Below, one piece after another: positions 23,261 to 33,701 of a DNA stretch of 64,000 bases; the stretch's first letter is position 1; every line of letters starts with the position of its first letter. The notes beneath the pieces were generated by a model. That model was given only the letters and a program-made list of their open reading frames with translations. It was not told the origin of the DNA and did no database searches. Origin of the DNA: Dendrocalamus latiflorus (taxonomy: Eukaryota; Streptophyta; Magnoliopsida; Poales; Poaceae); the NCBI GenBank assembly GCA_017311315.1, contig CM029612.1, positions 22,628,211 to 22,692,210 on the forward strand. The letters run 5' to 3'. Made by a program: the position numbers and the translations under genes.

Positions 23261-23873
23261 ATGTCGGAAGCCGAGGGGCCAGTGGGATTTGGGTCACCGA
23301 AGGACGACATTCCCTTAGAAAGGAGGGATATGTTCGGTCCACATTACCGATTGATATCAAGTCGGCGTGCTCAACCAGCGTGGCCGAAATGCAGACACAA
23401 TGAGTACGCGGTCGTCCAGATCTTGGATTCCCCGAACAATGGCGGGCGACGTTTCTTCCGATGCTCACGCTCCGGGGTACAAATTAGTAATATTACATTT
23501 GTTATTGCTTATGGACCCTCAAAGTTTACCGTCCTTTTTTTTGCAGATGGCAAAATGCGACTTCTCCCACTGGATCGACCCTCCTCATGAACGATATGTT
23601 GATCGTTATGTGGATACATTGTGGGCTCGAATATGGGACTTGGAGTACCGAATGGAGAGTCTCACTGAGGAGAACAACGACCTCCGCGAACAGATGCAAC
23701 GCGAGAGGGGCAACGAGGAGGTTGTGAATATAGGAAGCTCTTACGATCCCACATGTTGCTGCGCGAACCCGAGCTGCATATGTGCATGCCACTCCCACGA
23801 CGGCCAGCCACGTCCGAGGCGGCCCCCCCAGCAATTCTCCATGTGGGTGCCACGAGGCTCGTTTGGCATGTAG
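23261..23873 (+). CDS. GRF zinc-finger protein B in MULE copy 2 (180 aa, two exons)
   Basis: Exons 23261-23476 and 23547-23873, joined in phase 0; the 70-base intron starts gtacaa and ends ttgcag after a T run. The start MSEAEGPVGFG is the first ATG of the frame. The finger runs from CRHNEYAVVQ through NNGGRRFFRC to CDFSHWIDPP, with the last Cys supplied by exon 2, which supports the splice model. Then follow a predicted coiled coil (YRMESLTEENNDLREQMQRE), a Cys-rich segment (CCCANPSCICACH) and an Arg/Pro-rich tail. A possible polyadenylation signal AATAAA is at 24048. Intact as read. It is a second, divergent GRF gene of the same element; its role in transposition is not known. Confidence 0.68.
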
Positions 23874-24237
23874 GTAACGAGGGTTATGGTTGTGTCGTAT
23901 TTTATTTCATGTATTTGTTGATGTGTTGATGCTGTGGCGGTAGGACTGTTGTGTTAAGTAAAATTGTTGGGTGTAGTACTTTCCATAGATCCTGCATGTG
24001 CAATGTATGTGTTGTTTCGTGTTGTAAGCCCTCTTTTGTCATCTCGCAATAAATGACTCTATGTAGGCACTTTAGAGCCTGTAGTTTCGTAATAAAAGTG
24101 GATTCGTAGGCACCAATAAATTGCAATACTTAAAAGGGAAACAGTACGTTCAACGAAATAAGTTCATTACAGAAAACGGATGTAACATACAAGGTTTACA
24201 AATGGTACATGAATTATAGCATGCATTACAACACCAA

Positions 24238-25374
24238 CTACTGATCCGGAAATGCATTGCATCGTCTAGCTGTGTGCCCCTTCTGACCGCATCGCCCACA
24301 ACGTGCACCAGAGGTTCTAGCTTGTGATTCGTCCATGTCGTTTCTAATACGTCTGCTCTGTCGCCGACCCTTCCCACCCTTCAGCATGTTAATATCCGGA
24401 ACCCAAGTCCTCGCTGAAATGTCCAAAGTGGTGAAGTTTCCCACCGCCCTGAACCCCCGGAGCTCCCCACACTAAGCTTGCAGTATTCTCTCCTTGAAAA
24501 AGTACTCGGACATGAAGTTGGAAGGATCCATGCCCACCGTTGCGCATGCAGCGAGGACATGAGAGCATGGCCTGTGTAACAACTTAAGCTTGTTGCATGT
24601 GCAGCTAGGTTCGTTTGCATGATCTCGAAGACATACCTCGTGAGTAATAAGTGAACGAGATGTCCCAAATCCGGCTCTGTCACGGAGTATCACCTCGAAA
24701 CGATGCTCCCTGTTGCCCATGACATGCACTGTGTGCAATTGACCCTTCTGTGCCTTCGTCTCCATGTACGCAGTAATTTTTGACGAATACAGGGCTCCGG
24801 GATTGGCCGCATGAAGCGAGGCACTCGCGTGCCTCTCCCTGAAGTAGCGGATTGTGCTGTGAAGAACACCTTCCACGATGGCGACAAGGGGCTGAGAACG
24901 GAAACCTCTGAGAACCCAATTGTACACCTCGGCATCGCCTTCATCACGAGCAACTTCATCAGCTCCACCGACGTGCGGCCCGCCCGAGGTGCTAGCACCT
25001 CCCGAAGCATAGGCGGACGCACGAGCTTGCGCAGCTGCTTGTAGTGAGCACGGTTGCACAAGCAGGACACACTCGTATCCACGGCGCCGGCACCCTTGCA
25101 CAAAGCCCTTCCACGAAGCAGAGCGCACCAATGTCTTCAACTCCCATCTGATGTCAGTGGAAGACCGGCTCCAAAGCCCTTGCACAACGACGCTGCACAC
25201 CTCGGGGTCCAATGAAAAACTCTGGGTCAGCCAATGCTGCACATATGTCATTCGAGCATTCTCGTCATCCGGAAGTACGAGAGTGACTTGCGGAAAATCG
25301 CTCAAATCCACACCAGTCGGACCTTCACGAATCATTCCAACACCATAATACACTCTCAATGTAGTACTGGCCAT
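24238..25374 (-). pseudogene. MULE transposase without catalytic domain, copy 2
   Basis: Starts MASTTLRVYYGV at 25374 with the N-terminal region of MULE transposases. About residue 120 it passes through an Ala/Ser/Gly-rich stretch straight into the part that normally follows the DDE domain (VYNWVLRGFRSQPLVAIVEG). The whole MULE DDE core is therefore missing. A SWIM zinc finger follows (CTCNKLKLLHRPCSH, near residues 265-280). An in-frame TAG at 24472-24474 interrupts the frame; beyond it the same frame continues to a CCHC knuckle (CGRCGQKGHTARRCN) and ends at 24238. The product could bind DNA but not cut it; it is either a decayed gene or a potential repressor. The deletion was judged against remembered family architecture. 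Confidence 0.8.
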
Positions 25375-25654
25375 TAATGATGTATGCCTAGATGTATGAT
25401 TGAAATTTACGACATGTCAAATAACATGGGAGTTGAAGACTGTAAATACAACATAATTACAAAAAATACCTGGATCCAAATCGATGGAATAGCTTCGACT
25501 TCTTCTTCCTCCCTCACCTCCTCTCCTTCTCTTCTCTCCTCCTCTCCTCCCTCTCTTCTCCTCTTCTTTTCTTCCTCTTCCTCCTCTCTTCTCTCTGGGC
25601 AGAATGAGGGAATAACGATTTCTGCGCAGAACGAGGGGAATGTGCCCGGGGGTA

Positions 25655-25835
25655 ATGGGCGGCATAATTGCAGTCGCCCTACGGTTGGGCGACTGCAATT
25701 GCAGTCGCTCAACCGTAAAGCGATTGAAGAAGTCGCCCAACGGTACACAGATTCCCTAAATGTCGCCTCCCGGTTGGGCGAAAGGCAGCAGTCGCCCAAT
25801 GGGGTGGCGACTGGAGATTATTTTTGTAAAAAATG
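25655..25835. repeat. Right terminal palindromic modules of MULE copy 2
   Basis: Inverted copy of the module array at 21520-21690, nearly identical by eye. Confidence 0.75.
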
Positions 25836-26141
25836 TTGTCGCGGGTATATTTATGTATTTTTGAATAAAAAACGAATTATCCGTACAAAAAATTCTAGAA
25901 ATGATGGTTGCCCCATTCGCCTTGGCATATTTGCGCCATCATTCGCCCATTCGGCACCAACCCGCAAAAGTGCGCGTCCAACTCCAACCACTGCCGGCCG
26001 GCCCTGCAAGCTCCACCATCGATCTTGGGCTCTCATTATTTGGCCCAACCACCTTGCCAACAGCAATATATACTAATGAAATCCTACTGCGCCAATTAAC
26101 CATTATATTGGACCAAAAATTAGGTTTCCAGTGGCTCGTGG

Positions 26142-26675
26142 TAGGGGTGGGCACTTTAAACTCGAGAACCGAACACCGAACCGAACCGAACCCGGATAGA
26201 CCGAATTGTCGGTCTATTCGGGTTTCGGGGTTCGGGTTCGGTCAATATTTTGATTTAGTTCGGTCTTCGGGTTCGGGTTCGGTCTTTGGCCTACAAAACC
26301 CGAATAGACCAAATAACCCGAATTATTTGATATGTCTCTTGTCTCTTGAATTCATGAACTTAATATGTGATTTATGTACTTATTTGATATGTCTATCATC
26401 TATTTACTGGCTGGCTACTCATTGCTTTATGCATGAATATTATTTGTTTTGTTTAGCTCATTACAATTTACAAAGATTTTGAGGGGTGACAAGGGTCTCC
26501 ATCTTATTTCGGTCAATTCGGTGGACCAAATAGACCGAACAAAAAATTCGGTCTATTTGGGTTCGGTCCTTGTTTTTTTTCTGAGAAATTTGGTCCTCAT
26601 TTTTTAGAACCCGAATTTTCCAAAGACCGAATAGACCGAACCGAATAGACCGAAAAGACCGAATGACCAGCCCTA
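26142..26675. mobile_element. Non-autonomous hAT element (534 bp), perfect 8-bp TSD gctcgtgg
   Basis: Target duplications at 26134-26141 and 26676-26683 are identical. Tips TAGGGGTGGGC and, inverted, TAGGGCTGGTC. Both ends are packed with short words around gaccgaa / ttcggtc in opposite orientation. No coding sequence. It lies between MULE copies 2 and 3. Confidence 0.88.
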
Positions 26676-26683
26676 GCTCGTGG

Positions 26684-26978
26684 GACAGACGTGACCGTTC
26701 AAAACGGTTTTTGGAGCCGTTTGAACATAATGGCTTCTCAACTATAAGCTGTAGCAAAATAATTATTGGCAAAATCCGTTTTGAACGTCCCCATATATAC
26801 GTACATACACTGATGGTGGCAAACTCCATGGTAATGCGAGGAGAGGAATCGCTGGACACATGGGGAAGAAGAAAAAGAAGGAGGCTGTATATCGTCCAAA
26901 GAAAGCTACGAGCTTGGTACAGGAGCAGCTTCATTGTTTACAGCTCCCGAAAGAGGAGGTTGAGAGGATGTTGGTGGT
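26684..26978. other. Spacer between hAT and MULE copy 3
   Basis: A short imperfect hairpin (gttcaaaacgg / ccgtttgaac) sits at 26697-26726. Otherwise nothing supported. Confidence 0.4.
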
Positions 26979-27402
26979 GTAATTCGCAGAATTTTTTGTA
27001 CGTATAATCTTTTTTTATTTAAAATTATATAAATATACCCGCAGAAATTTTTTTATAAAAATAGACTCCAGTCGCCTAATGGTTGGGCGACTTGAGCCTT
27101 TCGCCCAACCAGACTGCGACAGTTAATGAATATATCAACCGTTCGGCGATTAATTGCAGTCGCCCAACCGTTGGGCGATTTCAATCCAGTCGCCGAACGG
27201 TTGGGCGACTGGAAGCGATATAAGACCGCTCGGCCGAGCGCCGGCCGTTGCACTGTTTTCTGTTCGGCCGCGCCGCGCGAAGAAGAAGCAGAGAAGAGAG
27301 GAAGAGGGAAGAAGAGAAGGAGAGGGAGAGGAGGAGAAGAGGAGGGGGAGAGAAGGAGAGCGCGATTTTCAGGTATTTTTTTGTGTAATATTTTTTGTTA
27401 GT

Positions 27403-27840
27403 TTTAGAAAAGTAGTTTAGAAATTTAGTTTAGAAAATTTAGTTTATAAATTTAGTTTGGAAATTTTAGTTTAGAAAATTTAGTTTAGAAAATTTAGTTT
27501 AGAAAATGTAGTTTATAAATTTAGTTTAGAAAATGTAGTTTAGAAATTTAGTTTAGAAATTTAATTTAGAAATTTAGCTTTCAAATTTTGTTTAGAAAAT
27601 ATAGTTTAGAAATTTAGTTTAGAAAATTTAGTTTAGAAATTTTGTATACCATTTTTAATGCATTATTGTAGAAAATATAGTATTCAAATGTAGATGTAGA
27701 AATTTTTTTGTATGTATTATTGTAGAAAATGTAGTGTACAAATTTAGATGTAGACAATTGAGTGTACAAATTTTGTATAGTATTTTTGATGTATTATTAT
27801 AGAAAATTTAGTGTAGAAATTTAGATGTTAATGTTGAAAT
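27403..27840. repeat. AT-rich tandem repeat upstream of the PMD gene
   Basis: Roughly 14-17-base units around agtttagaaaattt are repeated more than 20 times with small changes. They lie between the left inverted repeat and the PMD start codon, so they may be in the 5' UTR or a first intron. Confidence 0.85.
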
Positions 27841-27861
27841 TATTGTACAAATTTTGCAGGT

Positions 27862-30555
27862 ATGACTCGTGCTAGACGTGACTCCGAGTGGCGGTACGCG
27901 CTGTTGGACGAGCACGTGGACCGCGTGCATCGCGCTTCCCGTCGTGCGGCGCCACCGGGGAGCACGGACGAGCCGCCTGAGCTAGGAGTGGTCCGGACAC
28001 GCACACCTCGCGTGGCCTGGGGACTCGACCCCCGTTGGACTGCCAGGTTTGCACTACGGCAACGTTTAGCCCGACCGTAAGAACGTTCCGTGCTGATCTT
28101 CACTTTGTCTGTAGGCTGCGGGATGCCAGGCTACTCCCTTTTGCCCGGATGGTGGAGGCCACGGAGGAGGATGGAGCCGCCTTGGCCGCGGGCGGGGACG
28201 AGGCGGGCGGGGAGCGATCACGACGCTTCCCATTCGACTGTTCTCTGCTGACGGCTTTGGTGCACCGTTGGCGGCCCGAGACGCACACTTTCCACCTCCC
28301 ATTCGGGGAGATGACGCCGACCCTGCAGGATGTGTCCCTGCTCCTTGGCCTTCCGATTGCGGGAGACGCTGCCTTCCTACCGGAGGCCCCGGCCGACTGG
28401 CGCGTTGACATGCTCAGCAGATTCGATGGGGTCGTTCCACCGGGCGATCACCACCACATCTTCGATGAGGATCAGACCCATGGGCCGACGCTGAGGTGGT
28501 TCGCACAGTACCAGGTACGTAGTATTTAGAATTGATCGTGTATTGGAAGCTCTTATTTGTTGTATTACGTACTAAGAACAACTTGTTTGCATTCAGGTGG
28601 AGCGCATGGATCCGCAGGCAGACGATCACCAGGTCTCGCGCCACTTGGAGGCGTACGTGCTGTGTCTGTTTGGTTGGGTGCTTTTCACCACCAACCACGA
28701 CAACTCGGTGGATGAGCGTCTTATCGCTTATGCGAGGGCGATCGCTGACGGCGAGCCCCCCAGGTTAGCTGGGGATCGGCCACACTTGCCGCGACGTACC
28801 GTGCGCTGTGCGATGTGTGTACGAGGACCAGGGCGAATTTGGTCCTCACGGGCTGTCCCCTGCTGCTGCAGTTGTGGTCGTTCGAGCGGTTGAGCATCGG
28901 ACGACCTGTGCTAGACGACATGGGTCCGTACGGGCCCGAGATGTATCCAGGGGGAGACGTCGACCGGCCGACGATGGGTTCTCTCTGGTGCCGTCGTCGA
29001 GTAAGTATTATCACAGTCAACTATTTCTTTCTTATTGATGATCGTCGTACTAAATAACTTGTCTGGCTTGCAGGTACAGTTCGCGCACGTGCAGGTCACG
29101 CGGGCGTACCTGCCCTTTGTGGAGCAGTTCGACCGCATCACCGCCGACGACGTGCACTGGGAGCCGTACGCAGATACGGTAGTGCAGGTCCGTGCTCCTG
29201 GCGGGCTGTCCACACTTTGCTTCCGTGATCGGGCTTTCTGGCTCACCCGCCGGAAGCTCGTGTACCGTATCTACGTGGAGGACTACGCACCCCAGCGCGT
29301 CATGCGGCAGTTCAGGCTACGGCAGGCCCTTCCTGTACCAGTCGGACCATCGCTTTCGCGGAACGTGCACGGGTGAGTGATCGTTTGTGCTAAATATGTA
29401 CATACTTACTACTGCGTTCGCAACTATCTCACATTACGTAATGGTTCTATACGCAGGCACAACGCGAAGGGAGTTAAAAGAGGCACGGACTGGTCGACGA
29501 AGATGCAGCCCTGGGTCGAGCAGTGGGAGGGTGCGCTCCACGACCGCGTGGAGGAGGACCAGCTATACGACAGCAGGGACTACGCAGAGTACCTGCGCTG
29601 GTACCAGGAGCGGACACGTACCAGGCTCGTATATGTCGTAGACCCGCCTGTCACACAGGTCGCCACTCCGACAGACACGTACCCCGTGCACCTCGCGCAC
29701 GACACTCACATCGCGGTACGTTACATGTAATTTCAAATATTCCCAAATGGTCATTTTGGTATGCATGCAGTTTACATTTCCCAAATGTCATTTCGATGAT
29801 CGACCATTTTATGTCTTTGTGTCCAGGCTGACGTCGGTGCTGCCCTATGGAACGACTCCGCCTCACTACTGCAGAGGGTCGCCACTGGTGCGGAGCTGAC
29901 CCACGAGGAGGGCGTCAGCTTTGTGTGTCGGGTGGAGGCCGGGTGTAGACGTATTGTTAGCCTGCTGTCCTGCATGAGGCTACCGGCGCCACCCCGACCA
30001 GCGTGGCAGTACTCCGGAGGTAGTACGTGGACACGTCCTACACCACCTCACCTGGAGCAGCCAGGGGGTTCAGCCTGGGCACGGCCTCCTACACCACCGA
30101 GCTTCCCGCCTCCTCCGTACATCCCCGGCTTCCACACGCAGGGGGTGCATGCCCCTCCTCCTACCTCGATGGCGCCAGCTACGGGTACGCATCGTCTGAT
30201 CTCATTTTTATCCCAAGACGACATGCAACGAACTAACGATATTACTATTGCAGGTACTTACCAGCAGCACGGCGTCTCCCCGGGTCCGGACGATGTGGAC
30301 CAGTTTTTTGCGGAGTGGCCCGGGCAGTTCTACGACGCAGCACCGGAGGTTCCCTCTGGCAGTGCCCTCCCCGGTGCACCGGAGGGCACACAGCCAGATG
30401 TGCAGCTGACTCCACCAGCACAGGGGCGGGATAGACACCCTCCTGCTCGTTTTATTTTTTCGGATCGTCCTAACCCGTTGCACCGGAGGAGGGCCAAGCG
30501 GGGCCGTATGGGAGGACGCGGGCACGGTGACGGGGCACACCAGGGTGGCGAGTGA
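27862..30555 (+). pseudogene. Plant mobile domain (PMD/MAIN-like) gene, seven exons, one frameshift
   Basis: Exon model: 27862-28076, 28115-28514, 28597-29000, 29074-29372, 29457-29715, 29827-30184, 30254-30555. All introns have GT-AG borders and phases agree, except that exon 3 is one base short: the frame shifts at the C6 run 28756-28761. The PMD spans exons 2-5, with FHLPFGEMTPTLQDVSLLLG early and GYGP-like, LWCRRR and WEPYAD segments later. The tail (exons 6-7) is Pro/Gly-rich and ends in a basic RRRAKRGRMGGRG stretch. PMD proteins occur as host genes (MAIN, MAIL1, needed for silencing and genome stability) and as cargo of Gypsy and MULE elements. The last intron is 69 bases with no stop, so it could be retained. 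The gene is otherwise well preserved; the frameshift could also be a sequencing error. Confidence 0.82.
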
Positions 30556-30849
30556 GGGATGCTATATTATGTAATGAAAAAATACGCGGCATGTTACTCA
30601 TACTTATATTATGAAGTTTATTTAAATTCCAACATGTCTATCATCTCTTCTTTTCGCATTCAATCATATAAACATACCGGTTCTCCGCACACGAATTATC
30701 ATCGTATGTCACTTAACAGTGTATGTATCGATCGTTCTCCCATTAATCTTTAATAAAAAAAGTTTCTAAAAATTTTTACGCACCTACAATAAACATAAAC
30801 TTAAATTACAACATTTTTTACCACTATAAAACTGCAAAAATCACAAAAT

Positions 30850-31045
30850 TCACGGGGGCCATGCAGTCGCCTAATGGGATGGCGACTGCATGATAGTCGC
30901 CTAATGGGTTGGCGACTGCATGCAACTCGCCGTACGGAGGTGCGACTGGATGCAATCGCTCCAGCGTACGGCGACAGACACTGTGTCGCTGTCTGGTTGG
31001 GCGAAAGGCTCCAGTCGCCCAACCATTAGGCGACTGGAGCCTATT
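30850..31045. repeat. Right terminal palindromic modules of MULE copy 3
   Basis: Five or so modules of the form agtcgccXXatggg...ggcgact or related follow one another; the left counterpart is at 27066-27215. The outermost module matches its partner best; the inner ones have diverged in number and sequence. Confidence 0.75.
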
Positions 31046-31128
31046 TTTGTAAAAAAAAAATTCCGCGGGTATATTTCTGTAATTTCGAATAAAAAAGGAC
31101 TATCCGTACAAAAAATTCGTAATTCGCA

Positions 31129-31564
31129 AGTGGGAACCTCCCCCGGCGTTGTGGCTCAAGATCAATACAGACGGAGCTGTGACCTGTGAATGAGGTGAAA
31201 GGTAGTGCTCTAAATGGCTTAAAAGTCAGGACTTCAATTTTCTTGCTATAAGTTTTTTTGCTGTAATTTAGTGTAGCGGTTTTTTTTGTTTTTTTCTAAG
31301 TCAAAAATAAGAAATAAATAATAAAATGAGAAAACAATTGAAGAAGACCGCTATATCTTTAGGACAATGCAAAGAAATAAAAAATAAAAGAAAAACAAAA
31401 AGACCAAAATTAAAAAAAATAAAATTAAAAAGTCGATATATTCCAAATAAAACTAAACCTATTTAGAGCAGAGCAAAAGAAAGTGAGCTTAATAGTTGGT
31501 TTGATAGCCTCATCTTGCTTAGCTCTTTCCTCAGAAGCGATTGTATCTCTATGAATGGTAATGG
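31129..31564. other. AT-rich intergenic DNA
   Basis: A-rich low-complexity sequence at 31290-31450. No gene or element supported. Confidence 0.4.
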
Positions 31565-31567
31565 TTA

Positions 31568-31766
31568 GGTCCTATTCAAACGTGCTAGGCCTTTTTCGCT
31601 AATTGTGAGAGAAATTAAAAGAGTAAGGGACACTTACGTTGAGAAATTACTTCGTTCAAAATGATTTCTGCAGTGATTTCTATAAAGAGCTTATAGAAAC
31701 CACTTTGAGAAACTATTTTATTTAAAAACTGAATTCTAAAAGTTAAAAACTGTTTGAAACAAGACC
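31568..31766. mobile_element. Probable Tourist-like MITE (199 bp), TSD TTA
   Basis: Tips GGTCCTATTCAAACG and, inverted, GGTCTTGTTTCAAAC, flanked by TTA at 31565-31567 and 31767-31769. The size and 3-bp TSD fit PIF/Harbinger-type MITEs; the inverted repeats are imperfect. Confidence 0.5.
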
Positions 31767-32088
31767 TTATCAAGAGCGCGGGCTTCCTCTCAAACAAATG
31801 GATACAAGTTATTCTTTGGACGGAAAGACAGCTCCGAATCCACTGTCTACAGTTCAGTAACGCGACTTGAATCCCGTGGAGAGTTCGATCCTAGTTGGGA
31901 TGAACTCTGGTTAGATCAGCCACCGTGGGAAGACAGGAAGCATGTTTTCTGTTAGGCATCATCTGAATCATCGATTTCTCAATCAGACAATCTAAAGTAT
32001 GTAAACTTTTATGGTTACCTTCGCTATGTACAAGTAGAATTGCACCTAGCTAGTCCTACATGCTGGTAAGGTCCTAAAGAGGTGGTCC

Positions 32089-32366
32089 TGATCAACTCGG
32101 CTTCGGCTTCTGGCTTCTGACTTATTTTTCACTATTCATAAGTTTCGTTTTTTTCTGAACTTTTGGCTTTTTGTTGAGCTTTTTTGCCGGTTCTTTTTTT
32201 CCTGTATTTGTTTGTATTATACGTAATGGACTAACATATTTTTTATATTTTTAAATTTTTTTAAATTTAATTATGCTAAATAAGCCTCTGTCAGCTACAG
32301 TGCTTTTTTCAGCCAGCTACAGTGTTTTCAGCCATAAGCCATGAGCTTTTCAGCCGAACCGATCAC
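32089..32366. mobile_element. Possible MITE with gatc...tcggct termini
   Basis: The left gatcaactcggcttcggc and right (inverted) gatcggttcggctgaaaagc are related, and internal agctacagtg words are repeated. No target duplication found. Confidence 0.35.
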
Positions 32367-32379
32367 TAGGATCTTTTGC

Positions 32380-33695
32380 AGATTCTGTTTTTTCTGCGAT
32401 TGATGGTTTATGGCTACAACTAGTAATTTTTAATCTTAATGTAAATATTTGTATAAATAAACTGAATATCGATAAATTATTTTAAAATTTTATTCTTATA
32501 AACTATTTCAAAACAGCTAATGATTTATTAAAAAATTATAAACTAAAACGTAAAGAAACCATGACTATATATATACATTGGCATTCAGGCCACCAGAACT
32601 AAGCCAAACTTCATACCCTGCACATGGCAGCATCAGCTTTGGTGCGGTCAAAAGACCGAGTGCCGGCAGTGGTTGACAGGTGGGCCCGGATGTATGTTCA
32701 ATATTCGCTTGTCAGCCACTTTGGGCACATGTTTGGTGACACATGTGGCTACCCCACACGCCCGCTATTGCTTCTTTCAGCAAAAGGGGCACTCCGAAGG
32801 ATACGCGGCTAGATTTTTAGCTTCTAGGGTTATACATGTATCATTTTGCAATCTTAGGTTTCTGCGTAACCTAAGAAAAATATGGCAACCTTTACTTCCT
32901 GTATGCATTGTAGCATGTAATTAAGTAAGAGAGACAATTCACCCTAAGGAAGTTATTTAGTGCAGAGTTTTAAGGCTAACTTAAAAACTAAACTACCATC
33001 AAGGCTTGAGGATAATGCATATAGTTTTTGGCTGTATGCCATCTTTAAATTTGTAGTTTAGTGAAATATGCTACTTGATACCTTATTAACATATGGAGCC
33101 AATACCTACTTATTATTATACTCACAGGTCATAGCAAGTGACATTCTACTTAAACACAAATTTTAGAGTGGTGTTCAAGTATTCAACTAATCGTTCGATA
33201 ATATAAATTATTGAAAGTTCTCGCCAACGCATCAGCTGGTGCAATTTTTTTGTTGGTTCACAATAAAAACTGATAAAGACTTGCTACGCTAAAATAACTA
33301 TTTGAAACAAAGAAAGCCTTATAGGGCCACTATGAAATACAGTAATATCACAAGAATTTTATGGAAATATACAAATACTTGTATGTATGAACCAGGCCAG
33401 TATGATTTATGTGAAATTCCTATAGGATAGTCAAGGATATAAACTCTTTAAATTCCTATACTTGAAAATTCTTATGAAATTCTTATATATGTATTCGAAA
33501 GAAAGTCTTGCGTTGCTTCAATTCCTAGGAAGCGAATATTTCCTGTATATTGGGATGATTTTGTCGGTTATTGCGTTTGCAATGGTGGTTGGCCAGCTTT
33601 CTTTGAGTGCGATCTCTCGTTAATGATAAACCCATATGCTTTTTTCATTCATGTAGCCTCTCACTGTAGGAGTTTACTCTGGTATGGCTGATAAC
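32380..33695. other. Intergenic AT-rich DNA
   Basis: No gene supported. A short open frame at 32624-32812 has no recognisable domain. Confidence 0.4.
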
Positions 33696-33701
33696 TGATA
33701 A

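Larger units (their letters stand above)
21434..25895. mobile_element. MULE copy 2 (4,462 bp), 10-bp TSD tagaaatgat
   Basis: Perfect 10-bp direct repeats flank it (21424-21433 and 25896-25905). The terminal inverted repeats are nearly identical over about 240 bases (21434-21680 against 25650-25895 inverted), starting GAATTTTTTGTACGGATAAT and containing several palindromic gtcgccc...gggcgac modules. Inside are two GRF zinc-finger genes in divergent orientation and a minus-strand transposase gene lacking its DDE domain. It probably moved with transposase supplied elsewhere. Confidence 0.93.
26989..31118 (+). mobile_element. MULE copy 3 carrying a PMD gene (4,130 bp), 10-bp TSD gtaattcgca
   Basis: Identical 10-bp direct repeats at 26979-26988 and 31119-31128. 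Terminal inverted repeats of at least 140 bases start GAATTTTTTGTACG on both sides, with the block ccagtcgcctaatggttggg at corresponding places (27069 and, inverted, near 31030). The cargo is one seven-exon gene for a plant mobile domain protein; no transposase or GRF gene is present. Same terminus family as copies 1 and 2. Confidence 0.92.

Noticed and set aside
21397..25799. Matching frames of about 90-130 codons at both ends of MULE copy 2
   Set aside because: They are the two inverted terminal repeats read in frame (same protein string appears on opposite strands).
18596..31118. CRISPR-like array suggested by regularly spaced gtcgccc palindromes
   Set aside because: Modules are contiguous, variable and confined to terminal inverted repeats with target duplications; the host is clearly a plant.
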